In this document: in pieces, positions 45,650 to 54,009 of the stretch
Layout of the letters: each line of letters opens with the position of its first letter
Numbering within the stretch: position 1 is the first letter of the stretch
DNA from: Brevibacillus laterosporus DSM 25
GTDB taxonomy: Bacteria; Bacillota; Bacilli; Brevibacillales; Brevibacillaceae
Length of the DNA stretch: 64,000 bases
Reading direction: 5' to 3'
NCBI RefSeq assembly: GCF_002706795.1
Contig: NZ_CP017705.1
Coordinates: 2,412,001-2,476,000 of the forward strand
Notes under the pieces: generated by a model
What the model was told of the DNA's origin: nothing
The model's input: the letters and a program-made list of their open reading frames with translations, nothing else
The model's database searches: none
Position numbers and translations under genes: made by a program

Positions 45650-46693
45650 ATGCAGAAAATCAGAGTTGGTATTGTTGGGTATGGTCCGTCAGCTACTACC
45701 TTTCACGTTCCTTTTTTACAAGCGTCAGAGCATTATGAGATTGTGGCTGTCCTATCTTCTAAACCAGAAAAGGTAAAAGCAGATCTGGGGGATGTGCAGG
45801 TGGTCTCTCAATTACAAGAGTTACTACAGCATCCCAAGATGGAATTGGTCATCATAACCGCGCCCACATCGCTTCATTATGAAATGGTAAAAGAGGCGAT
45901 ACATGCGGGTGTGCATATTGTTGTTGAGAAGCCGTTTGTCGTAACAACCCAAGAAGCAGATGAGCTAATTGAGCTAAATAAGCCGACAGGTAAGGTATTA
46001 AGCGTTTATCAAAACAGACGGTGGGATAATGACTTTTTGACAATCCAACGTCTGTATCAGGAAGGACGACTAGGTGATATCTATCATTTTGAATCTCATT
46101 ATGATCGATACCGACCTGAAGTACGTGATCGGTGGAGAGAAAACGCAGGGCCAGGCTCGGGAATTTTGTATGATCTAGGCTCTCACCTGTTGGATCAGGC
46201 CATTATGATGTTTGGAATGCCTAAAGCAGTTACAGCTGATGTACAAGCACAACGACCAGGGGCTAAAACAGATGATTATTTCCATGTCATCTTGCAGTAT
46301 GAGCGTTTGCGAGTGATTTTACACGCTGGCATGTTGACAGTTCAACCGGGTCCACGTTTTCAGGTGCATGGTGATAAGGGGAGTTATAGTAAGTTTGGAT
46401 TTGACGTGCAGGAGGGTGCTATCCGCAACAATCAGCCTCTGAACGCTCCTAATTGGGGTCAAGAAGAGAAAGAATGGTATGGGGAGTTAACTACAATGGT
46501 AGAAGGTAAGCCTGTTACAAAAAAAATCGTGTCTGAAAAAGGCTCCTATCAACGTTACTATGACAAGTTGTATGAGGCAATTCGTCTAGGTAAAAATGTG
46601 CCCGTCCGTGCAGAACAGGCGCGTATGAATATTTTTCTAATTGAAGTGGCTTTTCAAAGCAGTAGGGAAGGTCGGACTATTTATATAGATTGA
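45650..46693 (+). CDS. Gfo/Idh/MocA-family oxidoreductase
   Basis: 347 residues, an NAD(P)-dependent dehydrogenase of sugars or related compounds. The Rossmann motif VGIVGYGPSATTFHVPFL is at the N-terminus; the conserved EKP (HIVVEKPFV) and a later DLGSHLLDQAIMMFG segment with the catalytic-region His are visible. It resembles the YvaA/YhhX-like oxidoreductases, for example scyllo-inositol dehydrogenases. AGGAGG eight bases before ATG 45650 decides the start over 45602 and 45644. It is divergent from the PRD activator, which may regulate it. Confidence 0.85.
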   Translation: MQKIRVGIVGYGPSATTFHVPFLQASEHYEIVAVLSSKPEKVKADLGDVQVVSQLQELLQHPKMELVIITAPTSLHYEMVKEAIHAGVHIVVEKPFVVTTQEADELIELNKPTGKVLSVYQNRRWDNDFLTIQRLYQEGRLGDIYHFESHYDRYRPEVRDRWRENAGPGSGILYDLGSHLLDQAIMMFGMPKAVTADVQAQRPGAKTDDYFHVILQYERLRVILHAGMLTVQPGPRFQVHGDKGSYSKFGFDVQEGAIRNNQPLNAPNWGQEEKEWYGELTTMVEGKPVTKKIVSEKGSYQRYYDKLYEAIRLGKNVPVRAEQARMNIFLIEVAFQSSREGRTIYID

Positions 46694-46712
46694 TCCACAG
46701 ATCGTGTGGGTC
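46692..46712 (+). terminator. Weak terminator after the oxidoreductase gene
   Basis: GATCCACA / TGTGGGTC stem directly at the stop codon followed by a pyrimidine-rich tail (TCTCTTT). Confidence 0.45.
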
Positions 46713-46850
46713 TCTCTTTGCCTCGTTCTATTTTCTTACAGCTTGTGCAATCCTTCACAGAACAGACATCCAAAAGGACAGGTAAGGATGTGTTCTCCTT
46801 CTATAATAGGGGTAACCTAAGAGGAATGGTGTAAGGAATGGGGAGAAGAT

Positions 46851-46946
46851 ATGGATCCATTTAAAAAACAAGAAAAGGGCTTATTTATTCTTTGCATGGT
46901 GGTGGCTGTAATCATGCTGCTATCCTTTGCGCGGAAGTTCTTTTAA
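46851..46946 (+). CDS. Small single-span membrane protein (31 residues)
   Basis: ATG with GGGGAG upstream opens a 31-residue frame: a charged start (MDPFKKQEKG), a hydrophobic helix (LFILCMVVAVIMLLSF) and a basic end (ARKFF). The topology and ribosome site make a real membrane peptide plausible. TATAAT lies at 46802-46807. No family recognised. It stands alone between the oxidoreductase and stress-protein genes. Confidence 0.5.
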   Translation: MDPFKKQEKGLFILCMVVAVIMLLSFARKFF

Positions 46947-47066
46947 CTTTGAGCGTTCATTTTTCTACGTAAAAACGTTTCCGGATTTTTCATAAATATG
47001 TGAAATCTTTGCTGATCTACATGCTACAATGATAATATAGAACCGATTTAACAAGGAGGCCATACT

Positions 47067-47507
47067 ATGTTTGATAAAATGGTGATAGCTTTGGATGGTT
47101 CACAGTTAAGTCCAAAAGTACAGGAAGCGGCGATTTTATTTGCCCGTGAGAATAAATCCTCGCTCACTTTTGTGCATGTTGTAAAAGAATTACCTGCCTA
47201 TGTAGCTAGTCAATTAGTATTTATGGTCCACGATGTTCAATCTGAATATCTAGAAGAAGCCAAAAAATACGGTCAAGAATTACTAGATCAAGCATGCGAA
47301 GCGGCAGAAAAAGAAGGAGTTCAATGTGAAGCTATCCTGCTTCAAGGGGACCCAGCCAATGAATTGCTCGCCTTGGTTAAAGAAAAGAATGCTGACCTTA
47401 TTATGATGGGTAGCCGTGGGTTGGGAGATTTTAAAGAATTGATGCTAGGTAGCGTTAGTCATCGTATCACACAATTAGCACCGTGCCCGGTCTTTATTAT
47501 TAAATAA
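47067..47507 (+). CDS. Universal stress protein (UspA family)
   Basis: 146 residues forming one UspA domain. The N-terminus MVIALDGSQLSPKVQEAAI and the C-terminal nucleotide-binding loop MGSRGLGDFKELMLGSVSHRI (G-2x-G-9x-G-S type) are present, so it likely binds ATP. It is a cytoplasmic protein usually raised in stationary phase and stress. Strong AAGGAGG site; monocistronic with a strong terminator. Confidence 0.9.
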   Translation: MFDKMVIALDGSQLSPKVQEAAILFARENKSSLTFVHVVKELPAYVASQLVFMVHDVQSEYLEEAKKYGQELLDQACEAAEKEGVQCEAILLQGDPANELLALVKEKNADLIMMGSRGLGDFKELMLGSVSHRITQLAPCPVFIIK

Positions 47508-47515
47508 GTAGCTAA

Positions 47516-47562
47516 CAACAAGAGCTTTATCACGCAGCAGAAGCGCGATAAAGCTCTTGTTA
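47516..47562 (+). terminator. Terminator of the universal stress protein gene
   Basis: AACAAGAGCTTTATC / GATAAAGCTCTTGTT, with a GC extension around the loop. Confidence 0.85.
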
Positions 47563-47614
47563 TGATTAAATATTCGTGAGACACGTTATTTTTCTTGGAT
47601 GGTGTATTCTCCTG

Positions 47615-47726
47615 TTGACTTGGAGGAGGATTAGAGTTTATTATATACCCATCGGGGTATAAAAAACCTTATAAGGATAGATTTGTTGAGATATTTTTTT
47701 ATCTTCTTTAATACCCGTAGGGGTAT
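47615..47726 (+). promoter_or_regulatory. Tandem promoters each covered by a CstR-type operator
   Basis: Two 16-bp operators, ATACCCATCGGGGTAT (47645-47660) and ATACCCGTAGGGGTAT (47711-47726), lie 66 bp apart. The first abuts a promoter with TTGACT (47615-47620) and TTATTA (47638-47643); the second overlaps the -10 TAATAC (47709-47714) of a promoter with TTGAGA (47686-47691). Both spacers are 17. The ATACCC...GGGTAT form is the operator class of the CsoR/CstR family, and a cstR gene ends this operon. Confidence 0.8.
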
Positions 47727-47780
47727 GTTTGGTTTGATGTAAGAACTGGACATTCAATATACAAAAGGGGCAAACAACTT

Positions 47781-50309
47781 ATGAAAAAGAAAATCATCAT
47801 AGTAGGTGGAGTAGCAGGTGGAGCGACAGCGGCAGCGAGATTACGTCGGCTAAGTGAGCGACACGAACTGATAATGGTCGAACGCGGTGAATATATTTCT
47901 TACGCTAATTGTGGTCTTCCCTATTATATTGGCGGGGTCATCGAGCAACGGAGCAAGCTCTTTTTACAATCGGTAGAGGGGATGTCTCAGCGTTTTAACA
48001 TGGATATTCGAATTAGAAGCGAAGTCACTCACATTAACCGAGAGCAGAAGACGGTTACGATCCACAATCTGCAATCGAAAGAGATATACGAAGAGAGTTA
48101 CGATATTCTGATCCTGTCTCCTGGTGCGAAGCCGATTCGACCAGCTATTCCAGGTATTGATGAGGCAAAACAATTATTCACACTGCGCAGCGTACCAGAT
48201 ACAGATGCGATTAAAAGCTATGTAGATCAACAAAAGCCTACTCGCGCCGTTGTCATTGGCGGTGGATTTATTGGTGTAGAAATGGCAGAAAACCTATCTG
48301 AGCGTGGGCTTGATGTTACTCTAGTCGAGATGGGTAAGCAGGTTATGGCACCGCTTGATATAGAAATGGCTGCTGTGGTACACGAGCATATGCGGGCGAA
48401 GGGCATTACGCTACTGCTTCAGGATGGAGTAGAGGCTTTTAACGATCAAGGTAATATTGTTCGTCTCAGCAGTGGGCGCGAATTAGTGACAGACATGATC
48501 ATTTTAGCTATTGGTGTACAGCCTGAGTCACAGCTAGCAAAGGAAGCAGGACTTTCCGTAGGAGTACGTGGAGCTATTCGTGTCAATAAGCATATGCAAA
48601 CCGACGACCCAGCAATTTACGCTATTGGTGATGCAGTAGAGGTAACAGATTATATTAATAATCAAGCAACACATATACCGTTAGCATGGCCGGCCAATCG
48701 TCAAGGACGCTTAGTAGCAGATCATATTAATGGACGTAATGTTCAATATAACGGCACACTTGGTACGTCTATTGCCAAAGTGTTTGATCTTACTGTCGCC
48801 ACAACAGGAAATAATGAAAAAACCCTATTACGAACTGGAATGGAATATACAGCAATCCATGTACATCCTGCTTCTCATGCTGGGTACTACCCTGGAGCAG
48901 CGCCTATTTGGATGAAGCTTCTGTTTGATAAAACCACAGGCAAAATCTATGGAGCGCAGGCGATTTCAGCAGATGGGGCTGACAAACGTATCGACGTGAT
49001 TGCAACAGCGATTAAAGGAGGATTAACCATTCACGACCTTCCTGATCTGGAATTGGCTTATGCCCCTCCATATTCCTCTGCTAAAGATCCAGTTAATATG
49101 ATAGGGTATGTAGCGAGCAATATTGCTGACGGCTTGGTTGATATTGTTCAGTGGCATGAGATCGATCAGATTGTGGCCAATGGTGGTTTACTGGTCGACG
49201 TACGTGAGCCAATTGAAAGAGAAGCAGGTTTTATCAAGGGTTCTATCAATATTCCTCTACCAGAGCTACGCAATCGACATGCTGAGCTACCAAAAGACCA
49301 AACAATCTATGTATCCTGCCAAGTGGGATTACGCGGATATTTAGCGGCACGTTTGCTTAGTGAATATGGTTATCAGGTGAAAAATGTAGATGGTGGCTAT
49401 AAAACATATCGTATGGGCAAATCGACAGAAGAAGCGATCAATCCAAGAAAAGAGGATGTAACTCCAGTGATAGGAAGCCAATCCGGAAAACATTCATCAG
49501 ACGAACAATCACAATCAAAGCGATCCAATTTATCATCTTCTACCATTGATAGCCCATCGATTACTATTGATGCATGCGGGTTACAATGTCCAGGTCCAAT
49601 TATGCAAGTTTTCCAAGCTGTATCACGAGCCCAAGACGGACAGATAATTGAAGTAAAAGCCACAGACCCTGGATTTATGGCCGATATTGCTGCGTGGTGT
49701 AACAAAACAGGGAATACCCTTCTCTCCTCCGAATATAGCAATAAAGTAGCCCATGTTTTTATTCAAAAGGGTACAAACATGCCTACCTCAATCGCAGGAT
49801 CTGCTATGCAACAAGCCAATGATGAAAAACAAATTGATAAAACGGGAGCTACTATGGTCGTTTTTAGTGGTGATTTAGATAAAGCGATGGCTTCGTTTAT
49901 CATTGCTTCAGGAGCGGCTTCTATGGGTAAAAAGGTGACGATGTTCTTTACTTTCTGGGGGCTAAACATTTTACGTCGCGAACATGCGCCGGTAGTTGAG
50001 AAGGATACGCTGGAAAAGATGTTTGGAATGATGATGCCAAAAGGGGCAAATAAGCTAACATTATCGAAAATGAACATGGCAGGAATGGGTACGAAAATGA
50101 TGCAGCATGTCATGGAAAAGAAAAATGTAGACTCCTTAGAGACACTAATGAAGAATGCTCAAGAAGTAGGAGTCAAATTGGTAGCCTGCGCCATGAGTAT
50201 GGATATCATGGGGATTAAACAAGAAGAATTAATTGACGGAGTAGATGTAGCCGGTGTTGCTTCATATCTGAGCGATGCGCAAGAATCGGGACTTAATTTA
50301 TTTATTTAA
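47781..50309 (+). CDS. CoA-disulfide reductase-rhodanese-TusA-DsrE fusion protein
   Basis: 842 residues with four sulfur-handling domains in a row. (1) A CoA-disulfide reductase/NADH oxidase (about 1-445) with FAD site IIVGGVAGGATAAARLRRL and redox Cys in YANCGLPYYIGG. (2) A rhodanese domain (about 455-545) with the persulfide Cys in VSCQVGLRG. (3) A TusA-like domain (about 590-660) with CGLQCPGPI. (4) A DsrE/DsrF-like domain (about 680-842), starting VVFSGDLDKAMASFIIASGAA. It probably reduces CoA- or protein-persulfides and relays sulfane sulfur between domains. Transcribed behind two CstR operators and ahead of cstR. Confidence 0.9.
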   Translation: MKKKIIIVGGVAGGATAAARLRRLSERHELIMVERGEYISYANCGLPYYIGGVIEQRSKLFLQSVEGMSQRFNMDIRIRSEVTHINREQKTVTIHNLQSKEIYEESYDILILSPGAKPIRPAIPGIDEAKQLFTLRSVPDTDAIKSYVDQQKPTRAVVIGGGFIGVEMAENLSERGLDVTLVEMGKQVMAPLDIEMAAVVHEHMRAKGITLLLQDGVEAFNDQGNIVRLSSGRELVTDMIILAIGVQPESQLAKEAGLSVGVRGAIRVNKHMQTDDPAIYAIGDAVEVTDYINNQATHIPLAWPANRQGRLVADHINGRNVQYNGTLGTSIAKVFDLTVATTGNNEKTLLRTGMEYTAIHVHPASHAGYYPGAAPIWMKLLFDKTTGKIYGAQAISADGADKRIDVIATAIKGGLTIHDLPDLELAYAPPYSSAKDPVNMIGYVASNIADGLVDIVQWHEIDQIVANGGLLVDVREPIEREAGFIKGSINIPLPELRNRHAELPKDQTIYVSCQVGLRGYLAARLLSEYGYQVKNVDGGYKTYRMGKSTEEAINPRKEDVTPVIGSQSGKHSSDEQSQSKRSNLSSSTIDSPSITIDACGLQCPGPIMQVFQAVSRAQDGQIIEVKATDPGFMADIAAWCNKTGNTLLSSEYSNKVAHVFIQKGTNMPTSIAGSAMQQANDEKQIDKTGATMVVFSGDLDKAMASFIIASGAASMGKKVTMFFTFWGLNILRREHAPVVEKDTLEKMFGMMMPKGANKLTLSKMNMAGMGTKMMQHVMEKKNVDSLETLMKNAQEVGVKLVACAMSMDIMGIKQEELIDGVDVAGVASYLSDAQESGLNLFI

Positions 50310-50342
50310 TGAAAAAGACATTGGAGAAGAGAGGTGAAACGG

Positions 50343-50603
50343 ATGGATTATAATGATTCTGTCAAAAATCGATTGAAGCGAATAGAGGGTCAGGTACGCG
50401 GTGTACTGAAGATGATGGAAGAAGATAAGGACTGTCGAGACGTGGTGACACAGCTTTCTGCCGTTCGTACCGCTGTAGATCGTGTAATTGGTCTAGTCGT
50501 CGCGAGTAATCTGGAGCATTGTATACGTGAAGAATTGGAAAAGGGAAATGATCCAGAACAGGTAATTAAAGAAGCTGTCGATATATTGGTTAAAAGTAGA
50601 TAA
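50343..50603 (+). CDS. cstR: CstR-type persulfide-sensing repressor
   Basis: 86 residues, the same length as S. aureus CstR. The family fold is clear (VKNRLKRIEGQVRGVLKMMEEDKDC). Cysteines fall at positions 31 and 60, those CstR uses to form a di- or trisulfide bridge with persulfides. The copper-ligand His expected four residues before the second Cys in CsoR is Asn56 here, so copper sensing is unlikely. Start at 50343 with GAGAGGTG upstream; a GTG at 50334 overlaps the site. It should repress its own operon through the two ATACCC operators. Confidence 0.88.
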   Translation: MDYNDSVKNRLKRIEGQVRGVLKMMEEDKDCRDVVTQLSAVRTAVDRVIGLVVASNLEHCIREELEKGNDPEQVIKEAVDILVKSR

Positions 50604-50630
50604 ATATCCTGCAAGTTATTATCTGATATA

Positions 50631-50666
50631 AACAACCCGGGGGTAAGCTTCGGGTTGTTTTATTTT
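50631..50666 (+). terminator. Terminator of the persulfide operon
   Basis: AACAACCCG / CGGGTTGTT stem with an 11-base loop, then TTTATTTTT. Confidence 0.82.
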
Positions 50667-50809
50667 TCTCGAGAACTCATGAAGGTAAGCAGTATCTGGA
50701 TTCAATCTTTTCAAAAAAAGTGGAAACTATATTATTTTACAAATAAACATACCATTTGATGTGAAGTTTGTTATAATGTACGGAAATCAAATGCAGTGAG
50801 GAGAAAAAC

Positions 50810-52150
50810 ATGTCAAAAAGTGAACAGTGGACTTCAAAGTTAGGTTTTATTTTGGCTGCCGCAGGATCAGCAATAGGGCTAGGGGCGATTTGGAAGTTCC
50901 CTTATGTTGCTGGTACGAGTGGTGGAGGAGCTTTTTTCTTACTGTTTTTGTTATTTACGCTGTTGCTAGGTACTCCTTTATTACTAGGAGAGCTAATAGT
51001 TGGACGAAGCACGGGAAAAGATGCTGTTTCTGCTTATAAAGCGATCGCACCTAATACCCCATGGCACTGGGTGGGTAGATTAGGTATTGTTACTTGTTTT
51101 ATCTTATTATCATTCTACAGTGTTGTAGGTGGCTGGATTCTTCTGTATTTCATTAAAAGCATCACAGGACAATTGATTGGCCAAGGTTTAGATTATAATC
51201 AATTATTTGGTCAAACCATTTCAGACTCATGGCTAGTGTTGTCTGTTCAATTTTTATTTATGATAATTACGATTTTGGTTGTGTCCCGAGGAGTTACTAA
51301 TGGGATCGAAAAAGCTAATAAATATATGATGCCGGCACTCTTTCTGATTTTTCTCGCCCTTATTGTTCGTTCCGTTACGTTGCCGGGAGCTTGGGAAGGA
51401 ATTACCTTCTTCCTACAACCAAATTTTAGCGAATTAACTTCTAAATCAATTTTGTATGCTTTGGGACAGGCTTTCTTCTCGTTAAGCGTAGGTGTATCGG
51501 TTATGGTGACCTTCAGCTCCTATTTGCCAAAGAATGAAAGCTTACCAAAATCTACAGTTTCCATTGTAATTTTGACCATTATCACCTCTCTGTTAGCCGG
51601 CTTGGCAATCTTTCCAGCTGTTTTCTCATTAGGAATGAAGCCTACGGAAGGACCTGGACTTTTATTCGTGGTCTTGCCAGCAGTGTTTGATCATATTCCG
51701 TTTGGAGCCTTTTTCTTGACCACCTTCTTGTTATTGTTCTTGTTTGCTACCTTAACCTCTGCATTCTCCATGCTAGAAATTAGTGTAGCAGCGATCACAA
51801 AGGGCAATCAGGCAAAACGTGCTTCCGCTGCTTGGAAGGTAGGCATTTTGATTTTCGTATTAGGAATTCCTTCTGCATTAGCATACGGAGTGTTAGGTGA
51901 TATAACGATCTTTGGTAAAAGCTTCTTTGATGCAGCGGATTTCTTGGTAAGTAATATCTTAATGCCACTTGGAGCTTTACTTATTTCTATATTTGTAGCG
52001 TGGAAGATGAAGCGTGATATCTTACTAGCAGAAGTACAACAAGGCTCAACAGGTAAAGTAGTCTGGTTCAAAGCGTGGTACTGCTTACTCAAATATGTAG
52101 TACCTGTAGCTATTATTGTTGTATTTATTAGCTTGGTGTTCGGACTATAG
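50810..52150 (+). CDS. Neurotransmitter:sodium symporter-family transporter
   Basis: 446 residues with about eleven hydrophobic segments. The N-terminal signature [26 protein letters not shown] is the sodium- and substrate-binding unwound helix 1 of the NSS (LeuT-like) family, and [17 protein letters not shown] is helix 6. Bacterial members with eleven or twelve helices import amino acids with sodium. The substrate is not evident from the sequence. ATG start with a GTGAGGAG site; single gene ended by a shared terminator. Confidence 0.88.
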   Translation: MSKSEQWTSKLGFILAAAGSAIGLGAIWKFPYVAGTSGGGAFFLLFLLFTLLLGTPLLLGELIVGRSTGKDAVSAYKAIAPNTPWHWVGRLGIVTCFILLSFYSVVGGWILLYFIKSITGQLIGQGLDYNQLFGQTISDSWLVLSVQFLFMIITILVVSRGVTNGIEKANKYMMPALFLIFLALIVRSVTLPGAWEGITFFLQPNFSELTSKSILYALGQAFFSLSVGVSVMVTFSSYLPKNESLPKSTVSIVILTIITSLLAGLAIFPAVFSLGMKPTEGPGLLFVVLPAVFDHIPFGAFFLTTFLLLFLFATLTSAFSMLEISVAAITKGNQAKRASAAWKVGILIFVLGIPSALAYGVLGDITIFGKSFFDAADFLVSNILMPLGALLISIFVAWKMKRDILLAEVQQGSTGKVVWFKAWYCLLKYVVPVAIIVVFISLVFGL

Positions 52151-52185
52151 ACTATATTGTTAGAGAATTAATTATCAATGAAATA

Positions 52186-52230
52186 AAGCTCTCCAACATA
52201 GCTTGATAGCTAGATGGAGAGCTTCTTTTT
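52186..52230. terminator. Bidirectional terminator between the NSS transporter and dps
   Basis: AAGCTCTCCA / TGGAGAGCTT around a 19-base partly self-complementary loop, between convergent genes. Confidence 0.82.
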
Positions 52231-52233
52231 ATC

Positions 52234-52695
52234 TTATTTACCGAGATAAGCATTTAACATCCAAATATGTTTTTGCAGATCAGTAAGGGTACCAAGCAAC
52301 ATATCGCTAGTGCTTTCATCACCAACTTCTTGAGCGATATCCATACCTTTTTGACATTCATCTACTAGGATTTGGAAGTCGTTGATGATTGCTTGTACCA
52401 TCTCCTCAGCAGATTCGTTACAGGAGGCCTCTTTAATGGTTGAAAGCGTTGCGTACTCTGTTAATGTTGCTGCTGGTTTACCACCAATAGCTAATACGCG
52501 CTCACCCAATTCATCAATTCTAGTTGTTGCTTCGTTAAACAATTCTTCAAATTTTTCATGTAAAGTGAAGAAATGGGGACCTTTAACAAACCAATGATAG
52601 TTATGCAATTTAACAAAGAGAACATTCCAGTTTGCTACTTGGCGATTAAGAACGTCGATTACTTTTTGATTGCTTACCATTACTTGTTGTGCCAT
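52234..52695 (-). CDS. dps: Dps-family DNA-protecting ferritin-like protein
   Basis: 153 residues. The ferroxidase-site signature LHNYHWFVKGPHFFTLHEKFEELFNEATTRIDELGERVLAIGG contains the His, Asp and Glu ligands shared between subunits. Dps forms a 12-subunit shell that oxidises and stores iron, limiting hydroxyl radical damage; MrgA is the B. subtilis PerR-regulated relative. GGGAG lies ten bases before the ATG. A PerR-like box is upstream. Confidence 0.93.
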   Translation of the reverse strand: MAQQVMVSNQKVIDVLNRQVANWNVLFVKLHNYHWFVKGPHFFTLHEKFEELFNEATTRIDELGERVLAIGGKPAATLTEYATLSTIKEASCNESAEEMVQAIINDFQILVDECQKGMDIAQEVGDESTSDMLLGTLTDLQKHIWMLNAYLGK

Positions 52696-52730
52696 AGAAG
52701 AACAACTCCCTTTTTATAATTTGTATTATT

Positions 52731-52745
52731 TTATATTAATTATAA
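52731..52745 (-). promoter_or_regulatory. PerR-like box upstream of dps
   Basis: On the minus strand TTATAAT-T-AATATAA matches the PerR core TTATAAT-N-ATTATAA at 13 of 14 specified positions, 36 bp before the dps start. Peroxide induction is inferred. The surroundings are very AT-rich, which raises the chance of a fortuitous match. Confidence 0.65.
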
Positions 52746-52846
52746 ATTAATAATAATACTAATTAATCTTAAAGTCCAGTCTTTTTTGTGAAAAGAATGT
52801 GAAGATCATGTATCAGAGGTTTCCTGTGCTTTCTAGTGCCAGCATA

Positions 52847-52911
52847 CTTACAAACATGTAAGCTTCTTGTAATCCCATTCGATGGTGTGCCTTTCTTATT
52901 TTTCCTACAAT
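52847..52911 (+). promoter_or_regulatory. Promoter with a 28-bp bipartite motif (copy 2), 30-residue ORF
   Basis: CTTACA-AACA-TGTAAG (52847-52862), five bases, TGTAATC (52868-52874), then 31 bp to TACAAT (52906-52911). The -35 position holds TGGTGT (52883-52888). Motif, half-site spacing and distance to the -10 are the same as at 22308, ahead of the DUF418 gene. Confidence 0.6.
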
Positions 52912-52959
52912 AAGGACAAGAGCTAAGAAATGAACCTAACCACTGAGGAGATGACAGGA

Positions 52960-53052
52960 ATGAGAATGGTGAAAAAATCAGTTGAAATCGTAATGGCGGT
53001 AGCGGAAGTTTTGATTAATGGGAAGCAAGTTGTTATAGAGCTCAATAAATAA
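52960..53052 (+). CDS. Putative 30-residue peptide
   Basis: GAGGAG nine bases before ATG 52960 opens a 30-residue frame with a basic start (MRMVKKSVEIV) and a strand-like end (EVLINGKQVVIELNK). In-frame upstream ATGs exist at 52931 (approximately) and 52951 but fit the site less well. A conserved-type promoter lies 50 bp upstream and a terminator 60 bp downstream, which argues for a real transcript. No family recognised. Confidence 0.45.
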   Translation: MRMVKKSVEIVMAVAEVLINGKQVVIELNK

Positions 53053-53111
53053 GTAAAAAGTTTCGACAGGAATCATTCATGTAAATGATGTTCGTAGATG
53101 TACATTTGACC

Positions 53112-53146
53112 AAGACCTTCTCCTCACATAAGATGGTCTTTTTTTA
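53112..53146 (+). terminator. Terminator after the 30-residue ORF
   Basis: AAGACC / GGTCTT stem with extra pairing (TT/AA) near the loop and a run of seven T. Confidence 0.7.
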
Positions 53147-53335
53147 TGTTTTCATGCATGAAAGATAGGTAAATTACTGAGTGCCATAATGAATCATTAT
53201 ATACTTATATACAAGGGATGAATTTGTTCAAAAGTTATCATTTTAAAAACAGACATATGAATATCGAATGTTTGGAAAGGTAAGATTCCTATGATATGAT
53301 TAGCTGGAAATGAAAAAAGCATAGGAGGTTACGAA

Positions 53336-53689
53336 ATGAGATATGAAGCTATTTTGGCATCGCATGTAGGTGGCTGGGAAGCTGCACTTGTATTACTGAT
53401 TCTTGCCTATGTATTTTACAGATTAGATAAAAACAAAATTGCGAAAATCCTACATATGATACTTCGACTCATGTATATCATAATCATCGTTTTCGGAGCT
53501 ATGCTCTTGTTCAAATTTTATCTAAGCGACGTTCGACTCATCATAAAAGGCATTTTGGGCGTCTGTACCATCGGCTTGATGGAGATGGCACTAGTACGTG
53601 CAGGTAAACGCAAGCCTAGCTTTATTTTCTTTATCGGTTCATTAGTATTGCTAGTGATCGTAGTATTAATTGGTTACAGAGTTTTCTAG
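53336..53689 (+). CDS. YisL-family membrane protein
   Basis: 117 residues with four hydrophobic segments. The N-terminal ASHVGGWEAALVLLILAY and the central ILHMILRLMYIIIIVFG resemble the DUF1516/YisL family of Bacilli, whose function is unknown. AGGAGG precedes the ATG. Single gene with a terminator. Confidence 0.85.
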   Translation: MRYEAILASHVGGWEAALVLLILAYVFYRLDKNKIAKILHMILRLMYIIIIVFGAMLLFKFYLSDVRLIIKGILGVCTIGLMEMALVRAGKRKPSFIFFIGSLVLLVIVVLIGYRVF

Positions 53690-53713
53690 TTATAAGTAAG
53701 TGCATACTTGATG

Positions 53714-53757
53714 AAAAAGAGATGGCCCTTCACGTGAGAGGGGACATCTTTTTTTGC
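53714..53757 (+). terminator. Terminator of the YisL-family gene
   Basis: AAAAAGAGATGGCCC...GGGGACATCTTTTTTT hairpin with one or two mispairs and a long T run. Confidence 0.75.
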
Positions 53758-53952
53758 TTACATATAGTAATCTTGCATTAACTATTTGAACAAAATACAT
53801 AATTGTTCTTATTTTTGTGACGTAGACATCTTGTATTTTATCTAAAACTCTTTTATGTTTTAAAATGACAAATTTTCTATTACGTAGGGCTTCAAAAAGA
53901 TTCAAAGTATTATTTTTTGGTTCCTTACATAGTAGGTTTGTCCAATAGGCAT

Positions 53953-53994
53953 ACTTCAAATAACCAAGTCATCTATGTAAATGGGGTTTGAAGT
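53953..53994 (+). other. Leader hairpin next to the ptsG ribosome site
   Basis: ACTTCAAA (53953-53960) pairs perfectly with TTTGAAGT (53987-53994), ending one base before the AAAGGAGG ribosome site of ptsG. It could limit translation or overlap an antiterminator element; no GlcT-type RAT sequence was recognised. The rest of the 320-bp interval from 53690 has only the preceding terminator. Confidence 0.4.
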
Positions 53995-54009
53995 AAAGGA
54001 GGTTCGTAC

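Noticed and set aside
47645-47726. Copper (CsoR) control of the fusion enzyme operon
   Set aside because: The operators would suit either family, but the linked repressor has Asn in place of the copper-ligand His and the CstR cysteine pair.
50343-50603. FrmR/RcnR-type formaldehyde or nickel sensor
   Set aside because: Cysteine positions 31 and 60 and the sulfur-enzyme context fit CstR; N-terminal ligand residues for the others are not present.
53690-53959. 89-residue minus-strand frame between the YisL gene and ptsG
   Set aside because: It starts with TTG without a ribosome site, runs through a terminator hairpin and resembles no protein.
53760-54009. GlcT-type RAT antiterminator or catabolite (cre) site at ptsG
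   Set aside because: No sequence matching a RAT element or the TGWAANCGNTNWCA pattern was found by eye.
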